From the NCBI GenBank assembly GCA_026874595.1, contig CM049312.1, forward strand, positions 24,857,956-24,921,955: a DNA stretch of 64,000 nt, read 5' to 3'. Source of the DNA: Sipunculus nudus. Taxonomy: Eukaryota; Annelida; Sipuncula; Golfingiida; Sipunculidae. Both the position numbers and the translations under genes were made by a program. Position 1 is the stretch's first letter; each line of letters opens with the position of its first letter. The notes under the pieces were generated by a model. It was not told the origin of the DNA and did not search any database. It worked only from the letters and a program-made list of their open reading frames with translations. This document shows positions 38,735 to 49,242 of this stretch, piece by piece.

Positions 38735-39125
38735 AGCACGGGTCCCACCGCCACAGCCGCAGAAAAATCTTGTCTTTGAGGAAACCTAAAAATATTTCAC
38801 GGATCTTTATCAAACTTTATATGTGCAAAGGTATGGGTAAGGTCATGACCTTTATTAGGAGAGTCACCTTAACTTTAAATAGGGTCATTCTGGGTGAAAA
38901 TCACACAAAAGCTTAAATATCTCAAGTAAGATTATTGCATGGATTGGTCCAAAAATCAAATTGACTGGAGGTCTTGGATAGCTTAGTCTTGTATGGAAGT
39001 CTTGTGGCACCACCTATTAAACCGTTTCTTGTTTTTTGGGTCTGTTTATACCCCCGTCGATGCCATTTAACTGTTGTGTAGGCTTTATAAGTCAAAAACT
39101 AAAGGGCAGATTTCGTTCATATTAC
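38735..39125 (+). mobile_element. Repeat family 'GTGACCTTGACCTT', copy b (truncated)
   Basis: Has the GC-rich start ('cccaccgccacagccgcagaaaaatcttg') and 'aatatttcacggatctttatcaaactt' but stops after the first inner unit. Confidence 0.6.
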
Positions 39126-40204
39126 GCACGTGCGTATATTGCGCGGGTATATTATTTTATGACAAGGGGATACACTGTCACCGGAAGGTGAATATATAAA
39201 CCGGTATTGGACCAATAATTGGTATTAATGACTAAAACACGCAGGAAAAAAATGTTTGTTTTTGTTGTATTAGCATAGTTCTCTTACTCTGGACAATGAA
39301 CGAGTGACTTTATGCTTGTTTAAGTACAAATAAAACTTTTTCCATATCATCAATGGTTTAAATCATGAGATGAACGGCTCTAAAACCTGGCTTATCATCT
39401 AGACGTTTCTGAGGTGGCACACAGAAAATAGTGTGCATTTATTTCTCTAGATGGCCAAACATCCAATAATTTCTCTCCGAACATATTTGTTTAAAAATAA
39501 ACCATAATGGATAAGTTATTTTTTATATAGCACATCCAAGCTTAAATGGCATGTTCCGGACCAGTTACCCCCCGCTGTTGTGATATTTTAAACATGTTCA
39601 GGCAGGTAGGTGCTGCTACCTATCAGAAAAGACCTGCACTATTAGATAGCCACCAGATGGCGACGTCCCATGTCGAGGATTGTTAATATAACCTTGCGTG
39701 GTCACACATCCGCTGGATGTCATTTCTGCTCTTAACTAACTTCTTCCAGTTAGGTACAGTGGGACGGCCTGGACTATTTGTCACAATCTTTCAACTTAAA
39801 AATAATTATTTATACAGTTTAAGGACACACCTTCTGATTTCACATGTACATTCTTATAAAATATAACTTATTCCGTAAGTCCTTACCAAAAAACACACGG
39901 ACTTATGTCATTTGTCTTGAAACAACTTTTATCCAACGTATTTGCACAGACTATATTACCCTCTCCGCTACATTTACATTCAAGCAGCTGGTCTATTAAG
40001 AGGCCACACAGCATCGGGGGTTTGAATCTCAAAGCCCGCGCATAAACCCTAACCAGCATAGTTGAACGCTTGTTTGTCCGATTCTTCGCAGTATGCTTGC
40101 CTGTTTTGGTGTCAAGAAGACCATCTGAGAACTTTCCGCACATAGGACTATATTACAACACCGGAAATGAGGACATTGAAGCCTATTATTGTATCACCAG
40201 ACAA

Positions 40205-41850
40205 AATCTTGGAGATGTTATGGTTTAGACACGGTTGCGCCGTCTCCGCCGCCGTCGCCGCCGCCGCAGAGATTTCGTTTGGACACGATAACTCAAAAAA
40301 TATTTTACGGATCTTTACCAAACTTGTCATGTGCATAGATATGGGTGAGAGGACGAAGCTTTTTTAAAATGGGGTCATGACCCTTACTAGGAGAGTGACC
40401 TTGACCTTGAATAGGTCCATTTTGGGGGAAAATCACACAAATTCTTAAATATCTCAAGAAATCTTGCATGGATTGATCCGAAAATCAACTACATAGTGTT
40501 GTAATGTACCGCAAACTGGTGGCGCCACCTGTTATCCTTTTCTTGTTTTCGTGCCATTTAATACCCCATCATTGCCACTTAACAGTACTGTGAGCATTAT
40601 AAGTTAAAACCCAATGGACAGATTTCTTTCATATTATGCATATACATAGACGTGGGTTATTGGATGATGTATATGAAATTGGGGTCATGACCTTACCTAT
40701 GAGAGTGACCTTGACCTTGAATATTGCCATATATGGTGAAAATCACACTAAATCATAAATATCTTAATAAGGGATGCATGCATTGGTTCAAAAATCAATT
40801 TACCGAAGATAGCTTTGTCTTTTGCGGAAGACAGGTGGCGCTACCTTCTGTCTTTCTCTTGATTTCGTGCCTTTTATTATCCCATCATTGCCACTTGACA
40901 GTACTGTGAGCATTATAAATCTAAAAACTTATTGACAGAATGGGCTGAAATTGTGCATGTACATTGATCTTGGATACCTCCATCTTGTATTCAAGACTGG
41001 TGGCGCCATCTGCAATCATTTTGCCGTGGCGTCCATCTATACATGTACTTTTGGTGAAAATTCAAGGTATTTGTCGAAAATTTGGCATGTCCATCCATCT
41101 TTGAAAGTTTTCTCATAAACCAGACACCTGTCTTTCAGTTTTTGTAGAATAAATTCATGCCCTTTTCTGAGGAGTGGTTTGCCCTATTGGCCTGAAATAG
41201 TGCAAATCCATAGACCTTAGACTCCTCCATCTTGTACATTAGACTGGTGGCGCCATCTGCAATCATTTTGCCGTGGCGTCCATCTGTACATGTACTTTTG
41301 GTGAAAATTCAAGGTATTGGTCTGAATTTGGCATGTCCATCCATCTTTGAAAGTTTTCTCATAAACCAGACACCTGCCTTTCAGTTTTTGTAGAATAAAT
41401 TCATGCCCTTTTCTGAGGAGTGGTTTGCCCTATTGGCCTGAAATAGTGCAAATCCATAGACCTTAGACTCCTCCATCTTGTACATTAGACTGGTGGCGCC
41501 ATCTGCAATCATTTTGCTGAGGCGTCCATCTGTACATGTGCTTTCGGTGAAAATTTCTTTTTTTTTCCTCCTGAGTGGTTCAAGGTATTTGTCTGAAATT
41601 TGGCATGTCCATCCATCTTTTAAAGTTTTCTCGTCAACCAGACAGGTGGTGCCACCTGCCTTACCACTTTTATAGTGTAAATTCATCCCCTTTTTATAAG
41701 AGTGATTCTCTTTATTGGCCCCATATTTGGTGAAAAATATTGTTTCTCAAGTTGATAGACGGAAGAAACATTAGTGGCTTGCCAAATGTCAGTATATGCT
41801 GCTGAAGTTCGGGGGAATATTCTTAAAGGGGGGAGGGGATTAATTGTCAA
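40205..41850 (+). mobile_element. Repeat family 'GTGACCTTGACCTT', copy c
   Basis: GC-rich start (40224-40270, CGCCGCCG runs), 'aaatattttacggatctttaccaaactt', then inner units, a 246-bp near-identical tandem, and the tail 'gtcagtatatgctgctgaag' with 'gattaattgtc', as in copy a. Confidence 0.65.
40940..41530 (+). repeat. Near-identical tandem repeat, unit about 246 bp, about 2.4 copies
   Basis: The string 'tgcaatcattttgc' recurs at 41011, 41258 and 41504 with almost unchanged text between (GGCGTCCATCT, 'gaaagttttctcataaaccagacacctg', 'tgcccttttctgaggagtgg'). Much less diverged than the rest of the element. Confidence 0.9.
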
Positions 41851-42689
41851 AAAAATATATAGTTTTTAATGCGTTTTTGACCAATTCGACTTTCTAAATT
41901 AAATGCGAACTCACATGTCAAGAAAACGAAAACATCTTTGCGATGTAGTTGCGCATTGGTAAACTGTACTATAAAACATCTTATAGATATAGTGATTTTG
42001 TTTTGTACCATCAGACTGATAATGATTATCATTCCTTATTGAAAAGTTAGACTGCCTTATAAATGTTAGTGTATAATAATATAAGGAATCCCCCATCCCA
42101 TCGCCCTCTCCTGCCAATTGTGTACTTATAATCAAGAGTTCTCAGTAAAAAACATTGGTACTTTTGCGCATTCACAATTTGATTTGCACATCCCAGTTTA
42201 CAGTCAAGTTAATTAAGATGAATAATGATTAAGAAGTACTTTATATAAATATATCCTTTATGCTTGCTGCCTACTGGGAGACCGACGCAATATAATAGAG
42301 AATAACATACGCAATGCATAGAGATATAAATTGGAAACTGTTTGTTGAGAGAGTTCACATATTTCATTTGACGGCTACACCAGAAAGCACACCAGTCACA
42401 TGTCATTTTCATATCACGTATACTAGCAACTATAGAGCTATATATTCTAATATAAAAAATACATGTTACACTGGTGCATTTATCGACACCTAAACACATA
42501 TAAAACACTACACAAATGTTGAGTCGTATAGGAGCTAAGTCCTGTCGTCACGAAGGCGACAAATATTAAAGCTAATTACCGATAAGGCCAACATTTTATC
42601 GGATCGTAAAACTTTTGAAATACAAAAGGTTAGGTTCATTTTCCATGATCTTTATCGTATACTCCAACCCAGGAGGACTAACGAAATTC

Positions 42690-42850
42690 CTAAAAAAAAA
42701 AAAGGTCATCAGGTCACGGCCATGCCGCAAAATTTCGTTTAAAACCCTTTAAAAAAGGTTGCTTCGGGTGAAAATGGGGGGGGGGGGGGGGGGGGTTTCG
42801 GACCCCCTGGACTCCCAACCCCCCCCACCCCCACCCCCGACCCCAGGATC
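42690..42850. repeat. Poly(G)/poly(C)-bearing dispersed repeat
   Basis: G20 at 42776-42795 followed by 'tttcggacccc' and C runs. Similar arrangements occur at 30045-30220 (C22 at 30161-30182) and 61000-61200, each with 'ccttgaaaaaaggtt'-like and 'cctggaatccc'-like text. Confidence 0.5.
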
Positions 42851-44022
42851 TGATTCTACGTATGGGGATGAGCTCGTCATCCTCCTGCAGGGATAACAAC
42901 AATAATAACACATCTGTAATTCTCGGTGAATGGTCATCTGTTGTCATTACTTATTTTTAAGTGAAGCTGACTACCATTCATAATGGTTTATAGTAGTCCG
43001 CCAACATTCCCTCTATCCAAAATACTGTAAGCTGAGCATTTTCCAGTAACAGATCAAGAAATGACTGGCAAAATTAGTTATTTTGCACTCAGGAGTGAGA
43101 CTGACTCATTATGTCAACACATTGGCATTTGTGTCCGTCAGTTTTCCAGTTTCCAGTGTTCCAGCTTTTTGCAAGCACGAGGAAGTAACGAGTCAGGGAG
43201 AGAAGACGCAGTAGTTTAACAAATATTGCTTGTACATACGTATATCAAATGGCCGGTCGTAAAATATGTGGGCTAGGTCCCTTAGACTGCATTCTGTCGT
43301 ACTATGCAATGACATGTCGTCCGTACGAGATATTTGTCGTACGCACGCAATAATTTGTGACTGCATTATTGGTGTCTTTTTTTACTTGTCTCAGACATCA
43401 AGACTCAGTTGTTCTTTATTTATTTCTGTCAAAATAGAGTTAAACAATTATGACTATTATTAATAACATCGCATTATATGTCACATATGCAATCATTCCA
43501 TTATGAGTGTCTATATTGAAGTTTATTCCTTTTTTATATAAAGTTTAATTGGGAACGATAATTCAGAAATTAACAAAATTGTATCTTCAGAAAGAAATAT
43601 ACCGAATCTCTCCGACTTAATCCTCAAAGAGAAACGGTTGTCTCTGTGCTGCTCAACTAAAACATGTAGTCAAATATATAACAGTGGAAAATGAAAAGAA
43701 TACTTAAATAATACATTATATTTTTGTTGGAAAAGTATCAAGATCATAACAATGGCTGGATCCAATGCAGCTCAATGTTAGGCTATGCAGGGTATAAACG
43801 GCACCTTTCCTTTCTGCACACCAGATTAAGGACAAAGTCCAGCTCAGTATATCAAAATATGGACAATCAATATCAGGCGTAATCAATGCTGACCTGAAGT
43901 GATATAATCCTTATCTTATCTACCATGCATGCTGTGCACTGGATCAACAAGTTCATATTTATGAACATATATTCTGTGTATGGTGACTGTTAACTACAGA
44001 TCATTCTCGTTCAAATCATATT

Positions 44023-46975
44023 ATGGCTGACGGTAAAGGATCAACAGTTCCGAATGATAATTCTCAGAACGCTACGGAAGAGTTCCTCTTGGAAAAAGAC
44101 GCACCTGCCACTGGGGTGAAGAAAGCCAGGACGAATTTAGTACTTCTGAGTGTGAGCTGCACTTTAGTTTTCACGGCTTATTTAGGCGTACAAAACATAC
44201 TAAGCTCGCTCAATATTCATTCAGGGGTAGGACTCGCTTCGCTTGGCGTTGTGTACGCGGGAGCCTCGATTTCATGTGTATTTTCCCCGGTTGTGGTTCG
44301 CCATGTTGGTTACAAACGGTCGTTGGTGTTATGTTATGCTGCGTTTATACCTTTCATTGCCGCGAACTATTATCCCACGTATTACACCATGATACCGGCT
44401 GCTATTTTCTGTGGAATCGGCAACGCTCTGGCTTGGACTGTACAACCCTCATACTTGACCACCCTTGCTATCAAGCATGCAGAGGTCCAGGGTTTGAATA
44501 CTCTTTCCGCGATTTCTTTCTTCAATGGAGTTTTCGCTGGAATCTTTACGACTTGCAACATTTGGGGAAGCTTAATATCTTCGTTGTTATTATATACAGA
44601 CCAAGTTTCATCCAAAAACAGCACAACAAACGTAACATCTCCAAATAACATTACTTTTACCAACGGTAGTGTGAGAGTGGTAGCCTGTGGCGCCGCCTAC
44701 TCTCCTCAAAGTACCCATATTGGATCAAGTGTCGGTTCAAGTATAGACACACTGCAGGTTTCTATCATGCTTGGAATATTTATCAGTATGGTCATCCTCT
44801 CTATTATTATAGTACTTTGTTTCCTAGATGACATGCCAACTTCTACAGATGGCGATGGGATGAAGAAACAACTCACCGGCACGCTGAGAATGATGGGTAA
44901 TATCCGGATGTTGGTCCTCCTGGGTCCTCTGCTTTACGTGGGAGTGGAATTGTCCTTCCTGTTTGGTGACGTCACTCTGGTAGTATGACGCCCCGACTGA
45001 GAACTGTAATCCTGGAAACCCATATTTAAGCCCCCCCCCCCCCCCTCCCGAGTGTAAGACAAGCGATTTCAATTATTTGTTTGTATGTTGTTTTTTTTAC
45101 TTATTTTATTTCTTTCTTCAGTCATATTTTTTTTTTACGCTGGGTCTCCAAAAGGCTAATTAAAAAAAAAACTGGAATTGAGGCACAATGTTAGTGATCT
45201 GAGCTTGATATTTAATGTTTACCTCGACCTTATTCCCAAGATTGTACACACTAAAGTCGATTTCCCTTTTCCACTGTGTGAGTGAGGTCACCCGGAGAGC
45301 AGCCATGATATCCACATGCAAGGGCTATAGCCTTAATTACCAATGAAAATTGACTCCTTGTTTGCTTTAATAATATATAACTAGACATATTAGGAATGCA
45401 GGCTTTCGTCACATGTGCAGTCCTTACCGTGGAGCACTCTGAAACCCGACTTTTCATCCACTTGTCTATATTCCCAGGCTCATTGGTGCATTTGTTCCCC
45501 AAACCCGTGTTTGCATTCACTTATTCCGTCCACATTCCAATGTAACTGCACATTTGTGAGCATTTCTGAAAATCCTCTCTGGACCCTGATCATGAGGCGG
45601 AACTACACCAAAATCTAATCGATTCTTCTCTAGCCCATTCCCAACATGCCATATATAGATGGCATGAGATTCTTATCATAATGCGTGAATTATATTGTAG
45701 ACAATCACACACACAAACACTAACATTCAAACACACTAACGGTATTGAACTCAAACCTTCTGGTGAAGGCAAACTACTTGCTTATATACTAACAGCAATT
45801 CAAGCGCCTGTTGATTGCCAATAGCTATGACGTGACATGTAACAAACAACAGTTAATTACTACGTTTTGCAGGCAGTTATCAGCTGTAGCCTGGGAATAT
45901 GGATGATAGGATACTCCCTTATCGCCATGGGTGTGTGCAACTCATTCAGCGGGCTTACGTTCGGCTGGCTCGGGCGCCACCTTGGGATTCCTACCTTTAT
46001 TACCGCGGGCCACTTGCTTCACGTTTCATGTATACTCACGATGTTGCTATGGACACCAAACACCTGGTATTTGATCGTCATCTTAACCTCCATGTGGGGA
46101 ATCGCTGAGGGATTCTTTCAAACTGGTCTGGCAGGTTGGTCTGTTTTCATACCTTTCAGGAAACCATAGATGGCCATTATCTTACAAATTAATGTAATTA
46201 TACTGTATAAAAGTCAAATATTAAACAAAAATTCCTCTACAGATAATAGAAAACAACACAGGAATTCAAATTTAAAAATCACCAAAAGATCGAAAGATCT
46301 GTCCGAAACATATACTGCCAGTCTAATAGTTAAATGTGATTAACAGGGAAGCTAGAACGATCGCGGCAGGCTACTGTACTTCGCCTTATGTCGATTAATG
46401 TTCAGCTCCTTAACACGTTAAAATGACTTTAACAAAGTGTCCACCAGACGTGGGCCACTGGGCACATGTCTAGATCATTCAAGCATAAAATAGAGAATGG
46501 GGTTGCCTGCATATTCCCGGCTGTAGGCCAGCCTACTTTACAATAGGGGTGGCCTATTAATGACTCGGTCCAAATATAGACGAGGGACAGTAGACCTGAT
46601 ATCTTACAACGTATCAGACCAGGTATTTGTTAAATATTTACATCATCACATATCGTATTTATTTTCTGTCTTGTAGCACAGCTTGGATATATTTTCGCGC
46701 ATGACAAGGAGACGGCTTTTTCCTTCTCCCGAATGGTGATGTTCTTGTCTTCAGCCATTTATTTCTTCATCAGCCCAGCTTTGAGCATGCGAGTGAAAAT
46801 TTACATTGTGCTGTCGTTTTCTGTTACTTCCTGGTTTACCTATATATTGCAACATATACGTTACAGGGGCCGGATGGCGGGACCTGCCACCTCTGATGAA
46901 AAAGAGCTAAATATAACTGTAAAAGAACCCCTAGGTACCACTGACGTGAAAGTCTCTTGTGCAAAACGCTCTTAA
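44023..46975 (+). CDS. UNC93A: UNC93-like major facilitator protein (UNC93A type), three coding exons, complete (505 aa)
   Basis: Multi-pass membrane protein of the UNC93 branch of the major facilitator superfamily; the transported substrate is not known for this type. Exons: 44023-44979, 45873-46134, 46677-46975, with GT/AG introns and in-phase joins (506 codons with stop). UNC93A-like blocks: LGVQNILSSLN, LGVVYAGASISCVFSP, VGYKRSLVLCYAAF, IGNALAWTVQPSYLT, then across the exon 1/2 join FLFGDVTL-AVISCSLGI, and LLWTPNTWYLIVILTSMWGI followed by a QT-containing TM segment. Exon 1 encodes an extended luminal or extracellular loop (about residues 190-245) with four N-glycosylation sequons: N199, N203, N209 and N214. 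The C-terminus is polar and charged. The start is the first ATG of the frame. An acceptor-like site ending at 43999 suggests an upstream noncoding exon. Several paralogues usually exist in molluscs, so the symbol denotes similarity, not strict orthology. Confidence 0.88.
45460..45770 (+). repeat. Dispersed repeat with (CA)n, copy 1 (UNC93-like intron 1)
   Basis: Shares in order with 58560-58770: 'acatttgtgagcatt', 'ctggaccctgatcatga', 'accaaaatctaatcgattcttc', a (CA)n stretch, and 'ttgaactcaaaccttctggtgaaggca'. Each copy also has a C tract upstream (45030; 58542-58561). Confidence 0.6.
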
Positions 46976-48036
46976 TAATGATACACTCCTAGGTGTCGCT
47001 AATGGAGGTTTTTTCCTACTTAATGATGACCATATAATACAATGATGTATAGAGAGGGAAATATTTATGCCCTTAATTATCGAAAAAGTGAATGAGACGA
47101 ATTAGTTTATATGGAATCAGTACACTGTATAAGAAGAGTAAAGTCTATGTTGAAGGTCTCTTTTATAAACAGAATTGCAAAATGTTTAATGTGTTGAGCA
47201 GTTGTTTTCCGTCTGTTTATTTAAAGGTGCAAAACCAATTACAATAATACATGTATTCCCTCGAGCATTATGGCCTGTTTCAATGGTTCCCCAGCAAAGC
47301 CATTCCGACACATGGATTTCCTCTCGCCAGTTTAGCTGTTTAATGCTTCTGTGACACTCCTCACGCAGCGGTTATACACTGCAGTCGTTCTAGATCTCCT
47401 TCATTTAAACGAGGGAGTTCTTGAACGACCGCAGTATACGTTAGGAGTGTGTGGTTCTGGGTAAGAGTAAACCTAGTTCACGTGTGTCTGTTTACTATAA
47501 AAGACTGCGTGACCACAGGTCCGATCTTGGGCATGAGTGACAACCCCGAAACAAGGAGAGGAATCGTGAAATTAGAAAACGCAAAAGAAACACGAGTTTA
47601 AAGTTAGAAACTGTTGATTTGTGACGATGCATGGTAGGGCCAATATGTTATCATTTTCCCCCCGGAGCAAACGTATTTCCTAATGTGTACAGGGTTGAAC
47701 AAATAAGAAATAAATATTGGCAGATACCATCATATTTTAGGGAAAAAAGTTTCAAAAGTTTCGCTGGTTAATTCAAAGTTTTGTCCATGCAGCGCCCAGT
47801 CCAAATTTGATAGATAAAGAATGGAAAAAATAGCACTCTCTTGTTAAGGGAATCTTTGGTCCCGCTCAAATAAATGGACTCTTAGAGCAACGAACAAGGT
47901 GACATATGAAGGGATGATTTACTGTCAGGATCGCAAAAAAGGGAAATATAAAGAACATCGGAATAAACAGCTGAAAACTGAAACTTGACTGATGTTATGA
48001 CCAGTTCTCATCCAGTTCGCAATATCAGATACAAGT
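46976..48036 (+). other. UNC93-like gene 3' flank up to the LINE insertion
   Basis: No ORF with coding character. It holds the 3' UTR of the UNC93-like gene; the first AATAAA seen is at 47709-47714. The stretch ends at the 10-bp target site duplicated by the LINE (48027-48036). Confidence 0.5.
48027..48036. repeat. Left target-site duplication of the LINE (AGATACAAGT)
   Basis: Ten bases identical to 53308-53317, immediately after the poly(A) tail. Confidence 0.85.
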
Positions 48037-48165
48037 ACGACATTCGGGTCAACAGGTTTAAACTTTGTTTGTGCCATTATAATGTGTAGCTAAGCTGAGC
48101 TGAATGCCTGGCAGTTGACAATGTAACAATATTCACTCTTCAATGTTCTGTGCTTGTTATTTGTA

Positions 48166-48999
48166 ATGAGTGGCAATCCAAAAAGACAGAGAGCAGAATT
48201 ATCAAGTTCCTCTTCAAACTCTCCAGTTAGTCCTCAGAATAAAAAATTCCATTCAGTTCAAACTAAAATAAAGTCAAAAACAGGAGAAATGGCAGGTATC
48301 ACTAAAGAAGCGTTGAGAAAGATGTTAGATGATTTGGAGACAAAACTGGTCAGAAAAATTACACAAAAGTATGAAAAAACAGTGGAATTATTGGAAGCAA
48401 AGGTATTAACCCTGGAGACAGAGAATAAACAATTAAAAACTGATATAGAAAAACTAAATGGTAAAATGAGTGAGCTTGAAGAGCAAAATGGTAAATCAAA
48501 CAGTGAGATTAAAGAGGCAATGCAAAAAACCATTGAACTTGAGCAGTACTCAAGAAAATCAAACATAAGAATATTTGGTGTTCAGGAAAGGGATCATGGG
48601 CATAAAGGGGGTGAAAACTGTTCAGAAACAGTACAAAAGCTGTGTAGAGAAAAACTTGGGTTTGAAGTTGATCCCAAAGATATTGATGCTGCTCACCGTG
48701 CTGGAAAGTATAACAGAAACAAACATGATAGTAAACCCAGGGCAATCATTGTGAAGTTTGTCAGACGGGTTGTTAAAATATTAGTGATGAAAGAGAGAAG
48801 GCAATTAAAAAACACTGGGATAGTAATAGTAGATGATTTGTGTAGAGAGTTACATGAATTGTACAATAGAGTGAGAAATGATGCCAGAGTAACAGATGCA
48901 TGGACTTGGGATGGCAAAATATTTGTTAAAGATATGGAGGGAAACATTCATACAGTAAGATATGGTGAACCTTTGACAGATTTACCAAAAGCGGAGTGA
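48166..48999 (+). CDS. LINE ORF1: coiled-coil nucleic-acid-binding protein (277 aa)
   Basis: RNA-binding chaperone-type protein that packages the retrotransposon RNA. The first ATG (48166, MSGNPKRQR) gives 277 residues. A basic, Ser-rich N-terminus is followed by a long coiled coil (about residues 45-135; heptads in KYEKTVELLEAKVLTLETEN and LKTDIEKLNGKMSELEEQN). Then comes the junction ELEQYSRKSNIRIFGVQE, which in L1-like ORF1 proteins leads into the RRM-like domain, with AAHRAGKYN, AIIVKFV and a basic KERRQLKN stretch after it. No CCHC knuckle is seen. The frame is fully open. ORF2 starts 236 nt downstream, with a small 78-codon ORF between them. Confidence 0.88.
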   Translation: MSGNPKRQRAELSSSSSNSPVSPQNKKFHSVQTKIKSKTGEMAGITKEALRKMLDDLETKLVRKITQKYEKTVELLEAKVLTLETENKQLKTDIEKLNGKMSELEEQNGKSNSEIKEAMQKTIELEQYSRKSNIRIFGVQERDHGHKGGENCSETVQKLCREKLGFEVDPKDIDAAHRAGKYNRNKHDSKPRAIIVKFVRRVVKILVMKERRQLKNTGIVIVDDLCRELHELYNRVRNDARVTDAWTWDGKIFVKDMEGNIHTVRYGEPLTDLPKAE

Positions 49000-49005
49000 T
49001 GGTCC

Positions 49006-49242
49006 ATGTTATTTTTTATATATGTATACTGCCAGGCCTTAAATGACCTGATATCTGTAATGAATTATATGTGTCCAATTTGTATATGTGTTAATTTGAA
49101 GGCCAGTGACTTTGAATATACAGGTATAATATTTATGATATTTTACTTATGGATTGTAAAGAGAAAGAAAACAATATGTTATAATGACAAGAAAACCCCT
49201 GTTATTTTGAGTGTTATATATTGTTTATACAATTTATGGTAA
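49006..49242 (+). CDS. Small hydrophobic ORF linking LINE ORF1 and ORF2 (78 aa), doubtful
   Basis: Begins with ATG six bases after the ORF1 stop and ends in a TAA that overlaps the ORF2 start in the string ATGGTAA (49236-49242). The product would be hydrophobic and Cys-rich (CPICICVN), with a basic stretch KRKKT. I recognise no family. Chance is quite possible in such AT-rich DNA, but the exact linkage on both sides is notable for reinitiation-based translation of ORF2. Confidence 0.2.
   Translation: MLFFIYVYCQALNDLISVMNYMCPICICVNLKASDFEYTGIIFMIFYLWIVKRKKTICYNDKKTPVILSVIYCLYNLW

Larger units (their letters stand above)
33227..44022. other. Gene-poor interval between TMEM199 and the UNC93-like gene
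   Basis: No convincing gene. Contents by eye: TMEM199 3' UTR; a solo hairpin end (33832); a degenerate MITE (35340-35506); the 33-bp duplication (36744); repeat-family copies b and c (38735-41850); a weak minus-strand ORF (40143-39883); a poly(G) repeat (42690-42850); then UNC93-like 5' flank. 34000-35300 and 43000-43990 are plain AT-rich sequence in which I see nothing further. Confidence 0.5.

Noticed and set aside
39124-39135. Palindrome ACGCACGTGCGT as a regulatory E-box
   Set aside because: Single occurrence at the edge of a truncated repeat and far from any promoter.
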